A stretch of 9,376 bases of DNA, from the NCBI GenBank assembly GCA_016882185.1, contig VHCC01000026.1, positions 1 through 9,376 on the forward strand. Direction: 5' to 3'. The position numbers and the translations under genes were made by a program. Below the pieces are notes generated by a model, which was given only the letters and a program-made list of their open reading frames with translations, was not told where the DNA came from and ran no database searches. This document shows, one piece after another, positions 1-6,799 of this stretch (within the stretch, counting starts at the first letter, position 1; each line of letters starts with the position of its first letter). The stretch comes from Candidatus Pelagibacterales bacterium (GTDB taxonomy: Bacteria > Pseudomonadota > Alphaproteobacteria > Pelagibacterales > Pelagibacteraceae).

Positions 1-183
1 TAAGCCTAGAGCTACAGTGAAAACCGCTAAGAAAAGTATTAGAGTAACTATTGGAGAGAATACTGTTTGTATCCAAACATTTAAAAATCTTAAAATTTCT
101 TTTTTATAGAGCGTATAAAAACCAATCCAATTTATGGACATCGCCTTGGGAATTCTAATTTTATAATCTTTAATCGCGTTCAT
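1..183 (-). CDS. ABC-2 type transporter permease, N-terminal part (runs off left edge)
   Basis: Reading the minus strand from the ATG at 183 gives 61 codons that stay open to the window edge. The peptide begins MNAIKDYKIR and continues through an NWIGFYTLYKKEILRF stretch, then V-IQT, FSPIVTLILFLAVF and a Gly-Leu. The amphipathic YTL-KKE-RF segment followed by a Pro-containing first membrane helix (about residues 42-61) is typical of ABC-2 export permeases, the membrane subunits of exporters for drugs, polysaccharides or lipids. The substrate cannot be told from this fragment. A second ATG at 141 (Met15) is an equally plausible start, because neither has a clear Shine-Dalgarno sequence. The gene is divergent from gcrA and shares a 145-bp upstream region with it. 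The family call rests on pattern recognition of a short fragment. Confidence 0.72.
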   Translation of the reverse strand, partial: MNAIKDYKIRIPKAMSINWIGFYTLYKKEILRFLNVWIQTVFSPIVTLILFLAVFTVALGL

Positions 184-215
184 ATTTTTAAGTATTATTA
201 AAATATACAGATAAA

Positions 216-224
216 TGTGGATAA
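216..224 (-). promoter_or_regulatory. Perfect DnaA box upstream of gcrA
   Basis: The plus strand reads TGTGGATAA, so the minus strand carries TTATCCACA, a perfect match to the bacterial DnaA-box consensus. It lies 105 bp before the gcrA start and 33 bp before the divergent ABC permease start. A weaker 6-of-9 relative, TACAGATAA, sits exactly 10 bp away at 206-214, one helical turn, in the same orientation. In Caulobacter DnaA activates gcrA transcription, so a DnaA site here makes biological sense. A chance match to a 9-mer is possible. Confidence 0.6.
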
Positions 225-271
225 ATTTATGTAAATTAAATAAATCACTGATTTTTCTACATTTTTTTAAC

Positions 272-313
272 CTATATATAGTGTAATTTACTTTAAATTA
301 AACTACATATAGT
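272..313. promoter_or_regulatory. Putative operator/promoter repeats before gcrA
   Basis: CTATATATAGT (272-282) and CTACATATAGT (303-313) differ at one base of 11 and are 31 bp apart, about three helical turns. The first contains a perfect 10-bp palindrome, CTATATATAG. Between them lies an inverted repeat, TAATTTA-CTT-TAAATTA (284-300). The TATATA core could also serve as a -10 element. No GANTC methylation site occurs anywhere between 184 and 328. AT-rich DNA produces such symmetry readily, so this is a modest call. Confidence 0.3.
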
Positions 314-328
314 ATCTAAAACGCCTTT

Positions 329-844
329 ATGGGATGGACACCAGAAAAAACTGAGCAGTTAAAAAAACTTTGGAACGAAGGTCATACTGCAAGTCAAATC
401 GCTGCAATGCTTGGCGATGGAATTTCAAGAAATGCTGTTATTGGAAAGTCACACCGCTTAGGACTTGCTAGCAGATCTCATTCTAGAAATATTTACATTC
501 AAAAAAGTGAAAATAAATTTCATCACAAAAATAGTGTTCCGTTAAAAAGATTAAGAAAACCTCGAGGTCTTAGAGCTATTGTAATTGAAAAAGATTTTGA
601 ACCTGAAAATCCAACCAGCTTAGAAAATTTAAACGAAAAAACTTGTAGATGGCCAATTGGACATCCTGATGAAGCTAATTTTTACTTCTGTGGAAGAAAT
701 CCTATGGAAGAAAGAGTTTATTGTAAATTACACGTTCTTCATGCTTATCAGCCAAAAGGCTGGAAAAATGAAGAAGAAGATAAGAATACAAAAGGAACAG
801 AAGAGCTTCCAGAGTTTTTTGAAAAGAAAATTAAGTCTGCTTAA
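329..844 (+). CDS. gcrA: GcrA-family cell-cycle regulator
   Basis: This 171-residue protein begins MGWTPEKTEQLKKLW and carries the GcrA DNA-binding head (residues 1-46): an SQIAAML helix, then SRNAVIGK and HRLGL. The middle (about 50-100) is a basic, low-complexity linker. The tail has the conserved CRWPIG-HPDE block (from Cys106), FCGR (Cys121), YCKLH (Cys132, His135) and AYQP. This tail corresponds to the region of Caulobacter GcrA that contacts the housekeeping sigma factor. The C-C-C-H spacing would allow metal binding, but that is inference. GcrA works with the CcrM methyltransferase at GANTC promoters to drive cell-cycle genes in alphaproteobacteria. Length matches the family. There is no clear Shine-Dalgarno sequence before the ATG. 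The stop codon is one base from the convergent phoB stop. Confidence 0.96.
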   Translation: MGWTPEKTEQLKKLWNEGHTASQIAAMLGDGISRNAVIGKSHRLGLASRSHSRNIYIQKSENKFHHKNSVPLKRLRKPRGLRAIVIEKDFEPENPTSLENLNEKTCRWPIGHPDEANFYFCGRNPMEERVYCKLHVLHAYQPKGWKNEEEDKNTKGTEELPEFFEKKIKSA

Positions 845-845
845 T

Positions 846-1529
846 TTAAATATCTAAAGAATACCCAGAAGACCTTACAGTTCTAATAAGCTCTGGCAAA
901 CCTTCAATATTAATTGCTTTTCTAAGTCTACGAATATGTACATCTACCGTTCTAGCTTCTACGTTAATTTCATTACCCCAAATATTATTTAATAACTGCT
1001 CTCTTGAATAAACTCTCTTTGGGCTTTTTATTAAAAAATCTAATAATCTAAATTCGGTTGGCCCAACTTTTATTTCCTTATCCCCCCTAAATATTCTTTT
1101 GGTAATTCGATCAACTTTTAAATCATGAAAAATTGAAATGTCCTCTACAAGAGTAGGCTTTGTTCTCTTTAACAAAGATTTAACTCGTAATAAAATTTCT
1201 TTATAGCTAAAAGGTTTTGTAACATAATCATCTACACCTGACTCAAAACCACGAACCTTGTCCTCCTCCTCACTTTTTGCTGTAAGCATTAGTACCGGAA
1301 TATTTTTTAATTTATTAATTTTTTTGATTTGTTTACAAACTTCTATCCCGGAAAAATCAGGTAACATCCAATCTAAAATAACTAGATCAGGTACATTTTT
1401 TTTTATGCTTTGAATTCCCTCTTCGCCAGTTTCAGAAAAATTTACTTTATAACCTTCTTTTTCAAGATTGTATTGAAGAAGAGTAATAATTGGCTTTTCA
1501 TCTTCAACAATAAAAATATTTGCTCCCAT
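846..1529 (-). CDS. phoB: Phosphate regulon response regulator PhoB
   Basis: This OmpR/PhoB-type regulator has 227 residues (E. coli PhoB has 229). The receiver domain (about 4-120) has the acidic pair Glu9-Asp10, the phosphoacceptor Asp53 in LVILDWMLP, Thr83 in MLTA, Tyr102 and Lys105 in DDYVTKPF, all at the E. coli PhoB positions. The C-terminal winged helix (about 130-227) contains GPTEFRLLDFL, REQLL, WG, and the recognition-helix signature RTVDVHIRRLRKAI, ending in RTVRSSGYSL. It should be phosphorylated by PhoR and bind Pho boxes, including the one before pstS. It is the last gene of the cluster. The phoU stop TAG, one base, then the phoB ATG implies coupled translation. Its 3' end meets gcrA head-on with no room for a terminator. 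Confidence 0.97.
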   Translation of the reverse strand: MGANIFIVEDEKPIITLLQYNLEKEGYKVNFSETGEEGIQSIKKNVPDLVILDWMLPDFSGIEVCKQIKKINKLKNIPVLMLTAKSEEEDKVRGFESGVDDYVTKPFSYKEILLRVKSLLKRTKPTLVEDISIFHDLKVDRITKRIFRGDKEIKVGPTEFRLLDFLIKSPKRVYSREQLLNNIWGNEINVEARTVDVHIRRLRKAINIEGLPELIRTVRSSGYSLDI

Positions 1530-1530
1530 A

Positions 1531-2232
1531 CTACTTATTTAATGAAGCAGACTTATCTCCTTTTTTAGATCTTGTTCCTTTTATTTGATCGCCTGTTATT
1601 AAAAAGTAAACGTTTTCGCAAATATTTGTTACATGATCTCCAATTCTTTCAATATGTTTTGCTGCAAACAGCAAGTGAGTAGAAATCTCTAAATTATTTT
1701 TATTAACTTTCATAAATTTAATTAATTCATCCATTACAAAATTTACAAGTTGATCCACCTCTAAATCACTATTCCAGACCCTAAATGCAGTGTCTTTTGT
1801 TCTTTTGGAATATGAATCTAAAACATCTTTTAAATTTTTTTGAACTACATTTGATGCTCTTCTAAAGCTATCAGCGATTTCATTTGGAACATCGAAATTT
1901 AAATGTCTAACTCTTTTTGCAATATTTTTTGAAAGATCTCCTATTCTTTCTAGTTCAGATGAAATCCTCATTGAAGATACGGTTTCTCGAAGATCAATCC
2001 CCATAGGCTGTCTTAGTGCGATTAAGTTAATTACTAAATTTTCAATTTTTATATCAAACTCATTCATTAGAAAATCTTTACCAGAAACTTTATCGGCAAG
2101 ATCTTGATCTCTTTTTAAAAGTGCAATCATTGAATTTGAAAATTGGCTTTCTGCCAATCCACCCATTTTGACAATTGTATTTGTTAACTCTTGCAGCTGC
2201 CCTTCGTATGATTTTACTGTATGCTCTGTCAT
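1531..2232 (-). CDS. phoU: Phosphate signalling protein PhoU
   Basis: The 233-residue all-helical protein opens with HTVKSYEGQLQELTNTIVKMG, the usual PhoU beginning. It contains two PhoU repeats, each with the metal-coordinating ERIGD motif, at residues 95-99 and 195-199, exactly 100 residues apart. The LRQPMGIDLRE segment before the first motif and FAAKHIERIGDHVTNICE around the second are family hallmarks. PhoU acts in the cytoplasm between the Pst transporter and PhoR: when phosphate is plentiful it keeps PhoR in its phosphatase state and restrains uptake. The ATG follows the pstB stop directly (TAA then ATG, no gap), so translation is very probably coupled. A lysine- and serine-rich tail (KKGDKSASLNK) ends the protein. 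Confidence 0.97.
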   Translation of the reverse strand: MTEHTVKSYEGQLQELTNTIVKMGGLAESQFSNSMIALLKRDQDLADKVSGKDFLMNEFDIKIENLVINLIALRQPMGIDLRETVSSMRISSELERIGDLSKNIAKRVRHLNFDVPNEIADSFRRASNVVQKNLKDVLDSYSKRTKDTAFRVWNSDLEVDQLVNFVMDELIKFMKVNKNNLEISTHLLFAAKHIERIGDHVTNICENVYFLITGDQIKGTRSKKGDKSASLNK

Positions 2233-3000
2233 TTAACCAAACCTTCCTGTTATGTAATCTTGGGTCATTTTATTATCTGGATTTTTAAAAATTTTTTCAG
2301 TTAAGTTAAATTCCATTAATTTACCTAAATGAAAAAATCCTGTATTTTGCGAAACTCGAGCTGCTTGAGACATAGAATGAGTCACTATAACGATTGTATA
2401 AGATTTTTTTAATTCATCAATTAATTCTTCAATTTTTGCAGTTGCTATTGGATCTAACGCTGAACAAGGTTCATCCATTAAAATTACTTCAGGGTTAATT
2501 GATATTGCTCTTGCTATACAAAGTCTTTGTTGCTGACCTCCAGACAAACTTGTTCCTGGCTGATTTAATCTATCTTTAACTTCTTCCCATAAGGCTGATT
2601 TTTTTAAACTATTCTCTACAATCTCATCTAGCACATTCTGACTTTCTGCTAGCCCATGAATTCTTGGACCATAGGCAATATTATCATATATACTTTTTGG
2701 AAATGGATTTGGTTTTTGAAATACCATGCCTATTCTTTCTCGAATTTTATTAACGTCTACATTTTTTTCATTTATTTCGCTTCCATCAACTTTTATTGAT
2801 CCATCTACTTTGCAAATATCAATCACATCATTCATTCGATTAAGACAACGTATAAAAGTAGACTTTCCACAACCAGAGGGGCCAATTAATGCTGTTACTT
2901 TTTTTTCCATCAAATCTAAATTAATATTAAAGAGCGCTTGTTTTGCTCCATAATAAACATTTAAATTTCTAGTTGAGATTTTAATTTTATCGTTATTCAT
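2233..3000 (-). CDS. pstB: Phosphate ABC transporter ATP-binding protein PstB
   Basis: The 255-residue ATPase has every nucleotide-binding motif: Walker A GPSGCGKST (40-48), Q-loop MVFQKPNPFP (Gln95), signature LSGGQQQR (152-159), Walker B ILMDEP (Asp176, Glu177), D-loop SALD (180-183) and the switch His208 in IVTHSM. The FQKPNPFP-SIYDNIAYGPR run is diagnostic of PstB among ABC ATPases. It couples ATP hydrolysis to phosphate import through PstC and PstA on the inner face of the membrane. I chose the ATG at 3000, one base after the pstA stop, matching the tight spacing elsewhere in the cluster. A TTG seven codons upstream (3021) would add MRKNGHR inside the pstA tail and looks unlikely. Confidence 0.98.
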   Translation of the reverse strand: MNNDKIKISTRNLNVYYGAKQALFNINLDLMEKKVTALIGPSGCGKSTFIRCLNRMNDVIDICKVDGSIKVDGSEINEKNVDVNKIRERIGMVFQKPNPFPKSIYDNIAYGPRIHGLAESQNVLDEIVENSLKKSALWEEVKDRLNQPGTSLSGGQQQRLCIARAISINPEVILMDEPCSALDPIATAKIEELIDELKKSYTIVIVTHSMSQAARVSQNTGFFHLGKLMEFNLTEKIFKNPDNKMTQDYITGRFG

Positions 3001-3001
3001 T

Positions 3002-4273
3002 CTATGACCATTTTTTCTCAAATTTATTTCTTAAATAAATTGCAAAAGAGTTCATTATTATCAAAAAGAATATCAAAATAATTATTGTTGCTGAAGTTTT
3101 TTCAACAAAACCTCTTTCTGCAGATTCTGACCATAAGTAAACTTGGACGGGTAATACGGCTGAAGGATCTAGTGGTGTTGAAGGGACAACATTAATAAAA
3201 GCAACCATTCCTATTAAAAGCAAAGGAGCTGTTTCTCCAAGAGCCTGACTAAGGCCAATAATTGTTCCAGATAAGGTGCCTGGCATTGCAAGTGGTACAA
3301 CATTATGCATCACTGTCTGTACCTTGGAGGCGCCAAGAGCAAGCGCTCCTTCCCTAATTGATGGGGGAACCGCTTTTAAAGCTGCGCGACATGGAATAAT
3401 TATTCTAGGTAATGTCATTAAAGCAAGCACCATTCCTCCAACTAACGGTGTTGATCTTGGTAAATAAAAATAATTTAAAAATACTCCAAGGCCCAAAAGT
3501 CCAAATACAATTGATGGAACCGCTGCAAGATTATTAACATTTACCTCTATGATTTCAGTTATCTTATTTTTAGGAGCAAATTCTTCTAAATATATTGCTG
3601 CTAAAATTCCAAGTGGAAAGGATAAAAGTAAACATACGAATAATGTAAAAAAAGACCCAACCAATGAGGATGCCACTCCTGCAAGCTCTGGCTCTCTTGA
3701 ATCTGCATTAGTTAAAAAAGACCAATTAAGTTTTGAAACAATCTTATTCTTTGAAACTAATTCATCATAAATTTTTAGTTGAAAATCTGAAAATCTTCTT
3801 CTGTCTTCGGGAATATCCCTTGGAAAGTTACCCTTATAAACCTGATCTAGATCATCAGAAAGTGTTAGGGAAACTTCATAACTTTTATTTAAAATATCTC
3901 TATTGTTTAAAAAAAACTTTTTAATTTCAAGTTCTGCATCAATGCTAACTATATCAACTAATTCAGCTTGCTTTAATTCTGGAGCTGAAGGTGCAAGGGC
4001 TAGCAAAGCATCTTTTAAAATTTCATCAAAACTTGCTTCCCTAATTTCTTTCTCAGAAGAATTATTATTTAGTCCTAATTTTTTTTGGTCAAAGTTTATG
4101 TTTAATAATATTTCTGTTTTTAAAAAAGCGCCTGAGCCTTTGCTAAAAATATTAAAGATTAATATGAATAAAAACGCAATTGCTAAAAATATTGATAAAA
4201 TTCCATATAATTTAAATCTTTTTTCAGCATTATAACGTTTTTTAAGAAGCGCTTCTTTTTTAATATTATTCAT
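3002..4273 (-). CDS. pstA: Phosphate ABC transporter permease PstA (long form)
   Basis: The 423-residue permease has one N-terminal membrane helix (about 23-43), then a polar, probably periplasmic region (about 44-200) with many acidic residues. That extra region matches the DUF3333-type N-terminus found on PstA of alphaproteobacteria. The core has about five helices and the EAA loop REGALALGAS (307-316), which docks on PstB, followed by PLAMPGTLSG and GETAPLLLIG. It ends in a last helix (about 394-413) and a basic tail. It pairs with PstC to form the channel. The ATG at 4273 is preferred: AGGGAG (4283-4278) lies just upstream, and the start overlaps the pstC stop by 8 bases. A TTG at 4297 would give 431 residues but lacks that support. 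Confidence 0.95.
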   Translation of the reverse strand: MNNIKKEALLKKRYNAEKRFKLYGILSIFLAIAFLFILIFNIFSKGSGAFLKTEILLNINFDQKKLGLNNNSSEKEIREASFDEILKDALLALAPSAPELKQAELVDIVSIDAELEIKKFFLNNRDILNKSYEVSLTLSDDLDQVYKGNFPRDIPEDRRRFSDFQLKIYDELVSKNKIVSKLNWSFLTNADSREPELAGVASSLVGSFFTLFVCLLLSFPLGILAAIYLEEFAPKNKITEIIEVNVNNLAAVPSIVFGLLGLGVFLNYFYLPRSTPLVGGMVLALMTLPRIIIPCRAALKAVPPSIREGALALGASKVQTVMHNVVPLAMPGTLSGTIIGLSQALGETAPLLLIGMVAFINVVPSTPLDPSAVLPVQVYLWSESAERGFVEKTSATIIILIFFLIIMNSFAIYLRNKFEKKWS

Positions 4274-5651
4274 ACTTCTCCCTAAATTTTTTAACAATGT
4301 TGAGTGCGATAATATTTATTATTAGTGTGAAAAAAAATAATGTGATTCCTAGAGCAAAGGCTGCCTGAGTTTTAGGATTATTAAAAGATTGGTCGCCAAT
4401 TAAAATTGTTACAATTTGAGTGGTAATTGTAGTTGATGCCTCAAGAGGATTAATGGTTAAATTTGCTGCAAGACCAGCTGCCATAACTACAATCATTGTC
4501 TCTCCAATAGCCCTTGATATTGCAAGTAATATAGAACCAACGATGCCTGGTAACGCTGCTGGTAAAACAACTTTCTTTATTGTCTCAGATTTTGTTGCAC
4601 CAATTGCTAATGATCCTTCCCTTAAAGATTTAGGAACTGCATTTATAACATCGTCTGTTAATGAGGAAACGTAAGGGATTATCATAATTCCCATTACAAC
4701 ACCTGCTGCAAGTGCACTTTCTGAGGAAACATCTAAACCAAGATTTTCTCCAATAATTCTAAAGAAGGGACCAACTGTAAGGGCGGCAAAGAAACCGTAA
4801 ACTACAGTTGGAATTCCAGCTAAAATTTCTATTAGTGGTTTAATAATTTTTCTAAATTTTCTTGAAGAATACTCTGCCATATATATTCCTGAAAATAAAC
4901 CAATTGGAACCGCAACTGACATTGCAATCATTGCAATAAAAAAAGTTCCCCAAAATAATGGTACTGCACCAAAAACATTTTCAACATCTGCGGTCTGAAC
5001 AGATGCATCTCTAACAAATGCACGCCCGGGCGCCCAATTTATACCAGTAATAAAGTCAAAAATAGATACTGATGTGAAAAATTTAATACTTTCAAAAAGA
5101 AGAGAAAGTACAATTCCAAGAGTTGTAAATACTGCAATTGCAGCACATGAAAACATCACAACCCTAATTACTTTTTCTACACTTTCCCGAGCTCTTATAT
5201 TTTTTAAGATTTGAGAATATGCAAAAGTTAAAGAAAATATTATTACACTTAAAATAACTACTAATTTAGATAGTTCTAAAATTCTATTAATACTTAAGAA
5301 TTTTTCAGAATAGGGAATTAGACTTTCTGGAATAGTACCTGTGAATTTTTTTTCAGCAATTGCTCTAATTTCAGAAAATATTAAATTTAATTTATTTTCA
5401 TCTAATAAAGGATCAGTTTTAAAATCTGCTAATATAAAAATTTTAACTAAGAATAACTCTGAAAAAGACCAAAAAAATAATATAATTAAAGCTGGAAGTC
5501 CGCACCAAGCTGCAAGGTAATATCCATAATATTCTGGTAAAGAATGGAATTTTTTTCCGCTAACTCTTGAGGTATTTAAAATTTTTGATTTACCAAAAAG
5601 ATAACAAGAAAAACTAAATATTATTATTAAGGTTAAAATAACTAAATTCAT
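4266..5651 (-). CDS. pstC: Phosphate ABC transporter permease PstC (long form)
   Basis: The 461-residue membrane protein is the long alphaproteobacterial PstC. Its N-terminal section has a first helix (about 2-20), the LPEYYGYYLAAWCGLPALI segment (38-57, as in DUF3708-type N-termini) and a soluble loop (about 75-120). It then has helices near 128-148 and 163-185. The transport core follows: GTFFIAMIAMSVAVPIGL, AEYSS, EILAGIPTVVYGFFA, the EAA loop REGSLAIGATKSETIKKVVLPAALPG (344-369) and AIGETMIVV (382-390). The EAA loop contacts PstB. Together with PstA it forms the phosphate channel. It begins 85 bases after pstS, behind a strong stem-loop, and has no clear Shine-Dalgarno sequence. Its end overlaps pstA by 8 bases. 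Confidence 0.96.
   Translation of the reverse strand: MNLVILTLIIIFSFSCYLFGKSKILNTSRVSGKKFHSLPEYYGYYLAAWCGLPALIILFFWSFSELFLVKIFILADFKTDPLLDENKLNLIFSEIRAIAEKKFTGTIPESLIPYSEKFLSINRILELSKLVVILSVIIFSLTFAYSQILKNIRARESVEKVIRVVMFSCAAIAVFTTLGIVLSLLFESIKFFTSVSIFDFITGINWAPGRAFVRDASVQTADVENVFGAVPLFWGTFFIAMIAMSVAVPIGLFSGIYMAEYSSRKFRKIIKPLIEILAGIPTVVYGFFAALTVGPFFRIIGENLGLDVSSESALAAGVVMGIMIIPYVSSLTDDVINAVPKSLREGSLAIGATKSETIKKVVLPAALPGIVGSILLAISRAIGETMIVVMAAGLAANLTINPLEASTTITTQIVTILIGDQSFNNPKTQAAFALGITLFFFTLIINIIALNIVKKFREKYE
4278..4283 (-). promoter_or_regulatory. Shine-Dalgarno sequence deciding the pstA start
   Basis: AGGGAG lies inside the end of pstC, four bases before the ATG at 4273. It is the only clear ribosome site at an internal gene junction of the cluster. 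It favours this ATG over the TTG at 4297. Confidence 0.6.
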
Positions 5652-5684
5652 ATACTTTTTTTTTATTTTAACCCTAACTTTTTT

Positions 5685-5718
5685 AACCTGGAGCCATAAT
5701 TAATTTTGGCTCCAGGTT
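5685..5718 (-). ncRNA. Stem-loop in the pstS-pstC intercistronic RNA
   Basis: AACCTGGAGCCA (5685-5696) and TGGCTCCAGGTT (5707-5718) form a perfect 12-bp stem with a 10-base A/T loop. It is far more GC-rich than its surroundings. In the direction of pst transcription the stem is followed by AAAAAAG, not a U-run, so it is not a standard intrinsic terminator; the plus-strand reading has no U-run either. It sits 19 bases after the pstS stop. A role in protecting the pstS message 3' end after processing, so that PstS outnumbers PstC and PstA, is the likely explanation, by analogy with other binding-protein operons. Confidence 0.75.
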
Positions 5719-5736
5719 TAATTAATTAACTAAACT

Positions 5737-6741
5737 TTAGTTTTTCATCGCTACTAACTTAGTAGCAACGTCTCTAACTTTTTCTTCTGTTTCTTTAGCG
5801 TTTGGAACTAAACCGACCTTAAAAAGATAGCCAGTCGAACCAACTGCTGATTTCCCGGTATATTCTGCTAAGAATTCTTTAAATCCTGGAATTACAGAAG
5901 CGTGTGCTTTTTTAGCGTATAGAAATAATGGTCTTGCAACAGGATAAGTATATTTTTGTATGCCTTCAATTGTTGGAGCAATTCCATCAATTTTCGCAGC
6001 CTTAATTTTATCTTTGTTTGCAACTAAGTAACTATATCCAAAATAACCAAATGCATTTGGAGTAGAACCTAATTTTTGAACGATTAACGTATCATTCTCG
6101 CCAGCTTCAATTACAGCAGCATCTTCTCTATATTTTGTACAATTTTTTGGATCTGTTAATTTTTTAAAAGCTTCGTCGCAACCCTTGCTCATTATCAAGT
6201 CATCCCACGCATCACGTGTTCCAGATGTTGGTGGAGCAACTAAAATTTCAATTTTTATAGCTGGTAAGGATTTATCAATGTCATTCCAATTTTTATATGG
6301 ATTTTTAACTAATTTTCCATCAATCACTACATCATGTGCAATTGCTTTCCATAGTTGAGCTTTTGTAAAATTAGCATCTTTACCTTTGATTGAATGAGCA
6401 AATGTTAAACCATCGTTACCGATAGGTAGCTCAATAATTTCCGTGACACCATTTTTAACACAAAGTTCCATTTCATCTTTTTTAATTGCTCTAGATGCTC
6501 CTGTCATATCGGGATGTTGCACACCTACGCCGCCACAAAAAGATTTAAAGCCACCGCCTGTGCCTGTGCTTTCAACTACTGGTGTTTTAAATTTTCCTTG
6601 CTTTCCGAATCTTTCCGCAACTACTGTTGTGTACGGATATACAGTTGAAGATCCAACTATTTTTATTTGATCTCTAGCATTTGCATATGAAGAAATCATC
6701 ATCACAAAAGCTGAGAGAATTATTATTTTTTTTTTAATCAT
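5737..6741 (-). CDS. pstS: Periplasmic phosphate-binding protein PstS
   Basis: The 334-residue precursor has a clear signal peptide: KKK at 3-5, a hydrophobic core (6-18) and a likely cleavage site after Ala22 (ANA|RDQ). Mature-protein motifs of the PstS family follow: VGSSTVYPY (29-37), ESTGTGGGFKSFC (57-69), DMTGASRAI (78-86), PIGNDGLTF (106-114) and the phosphate-contacting TSGTRDAW (172-179). Cysteines 69, 94, 188 and 201 could form two disulfides in the periplasm (inference). It captures phosphate and delivers it to PstCA. The start is supported by AAGGA seven bases before the ATG. A Pho-box array lies 59-87 bp upstream, and a hairpin covers the ribosome site. The short variable C-terminal part (VRDVATKLVAMKN) shows no anchor. 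Confidence 0.98.
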   Translation of the reverse strand: MIKKKIIILSAFVMMISSYANARDQIKIVGSSTVYPYTTVVAERFGKQGKFKTPVVESTGTGGGFKSFCGGVGVQHPDMTGASRAIKKDEMELCVKNGVTEIIELPIGNDGLTFAHSIKGKDANFTKAQLWKAIAHDVVIDGKLVKNPYKNWNDIDKSLPAIKIEILVAPPTSGTRDAWDDLIMSKGCDEAFKKLTDPKNCTKYREDAAVIEAGENDTLIVQKLGSTPNAFGYFGYSYLVANKDKIKAAKIDGIAPTIEGIQKYTYPVARPLFLYAKKAHASVIPGFKEFLAEYTGKSAVGSTGYLFKVGLVPNAKETEEKVRDVATKLVAMKN

Positions 6742-6746
6742 TTTAT

Positions 6747-6776
6747 TTTCCTTAATTGTTTAATTGATTAAGGAAA
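6747..6776 (-). promoter_or_regulatory. pstS leader hairpin sequestering the Shine-Dalgarno sequence
   Basis: On the transcribed strand TTTCCTTAAT (6776-6767) pairs perfectly with ATTAAGGAAA (6756-6747), giving a 10-bp stem with a 10-base loop. The AAGGA ribosome site (6753-6749) is fully inside the 3' arm, seven bases before the ATG. The pairing is certain from the sequence; an effect on translation is inference. Confidence 0.6.
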
Positions 6777-6799
6777 TAGTTTATTTAAATGATTTTATT

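Noticed and set aside
184..328. Replication origin near the DnaA box
   Set aside because: Only one perfect box and one weak relative are present, with no cluster of boxes and no origin-associated genes in view.
795..840. GGAA/TTCC short stem read from the minus strand as a phoB terminator
   Set aside because: Only four pairs with a nine-base loop and a weak T-run inside the gcrA coding sequence; not convincing.
657..857. 66-codon plus-strand frame inside gcrA
   Set aside because: It overlaps the conserved C-terminal block of GcrA in another frame and resembles no protein family.
2998..3021. Longer pstB from a TTG start (262 residues)
   Set aside because: The extension MRKNGHR lies in the pstA tail, uses a rare start and lacks a ribosome site. 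The ATG at 3000 fits the one-base junction style and the family length.
3276..4235. Plus-strand open frames of 63-110 codons opposite pstA, and similar ones opposite pstB, pstC, pstS and phoR
   Set aside because: They are antisense shadows of strongly conserved transporter and kinase genes, with no recognisable domains or ribosome sites.
4271..4297. Longer pstA from a TTG start (431 residues)
   Set aside because: The ATG at 4273 has AGGGAG just upstream; the TTG has no support and deepens the overlap with pstC.
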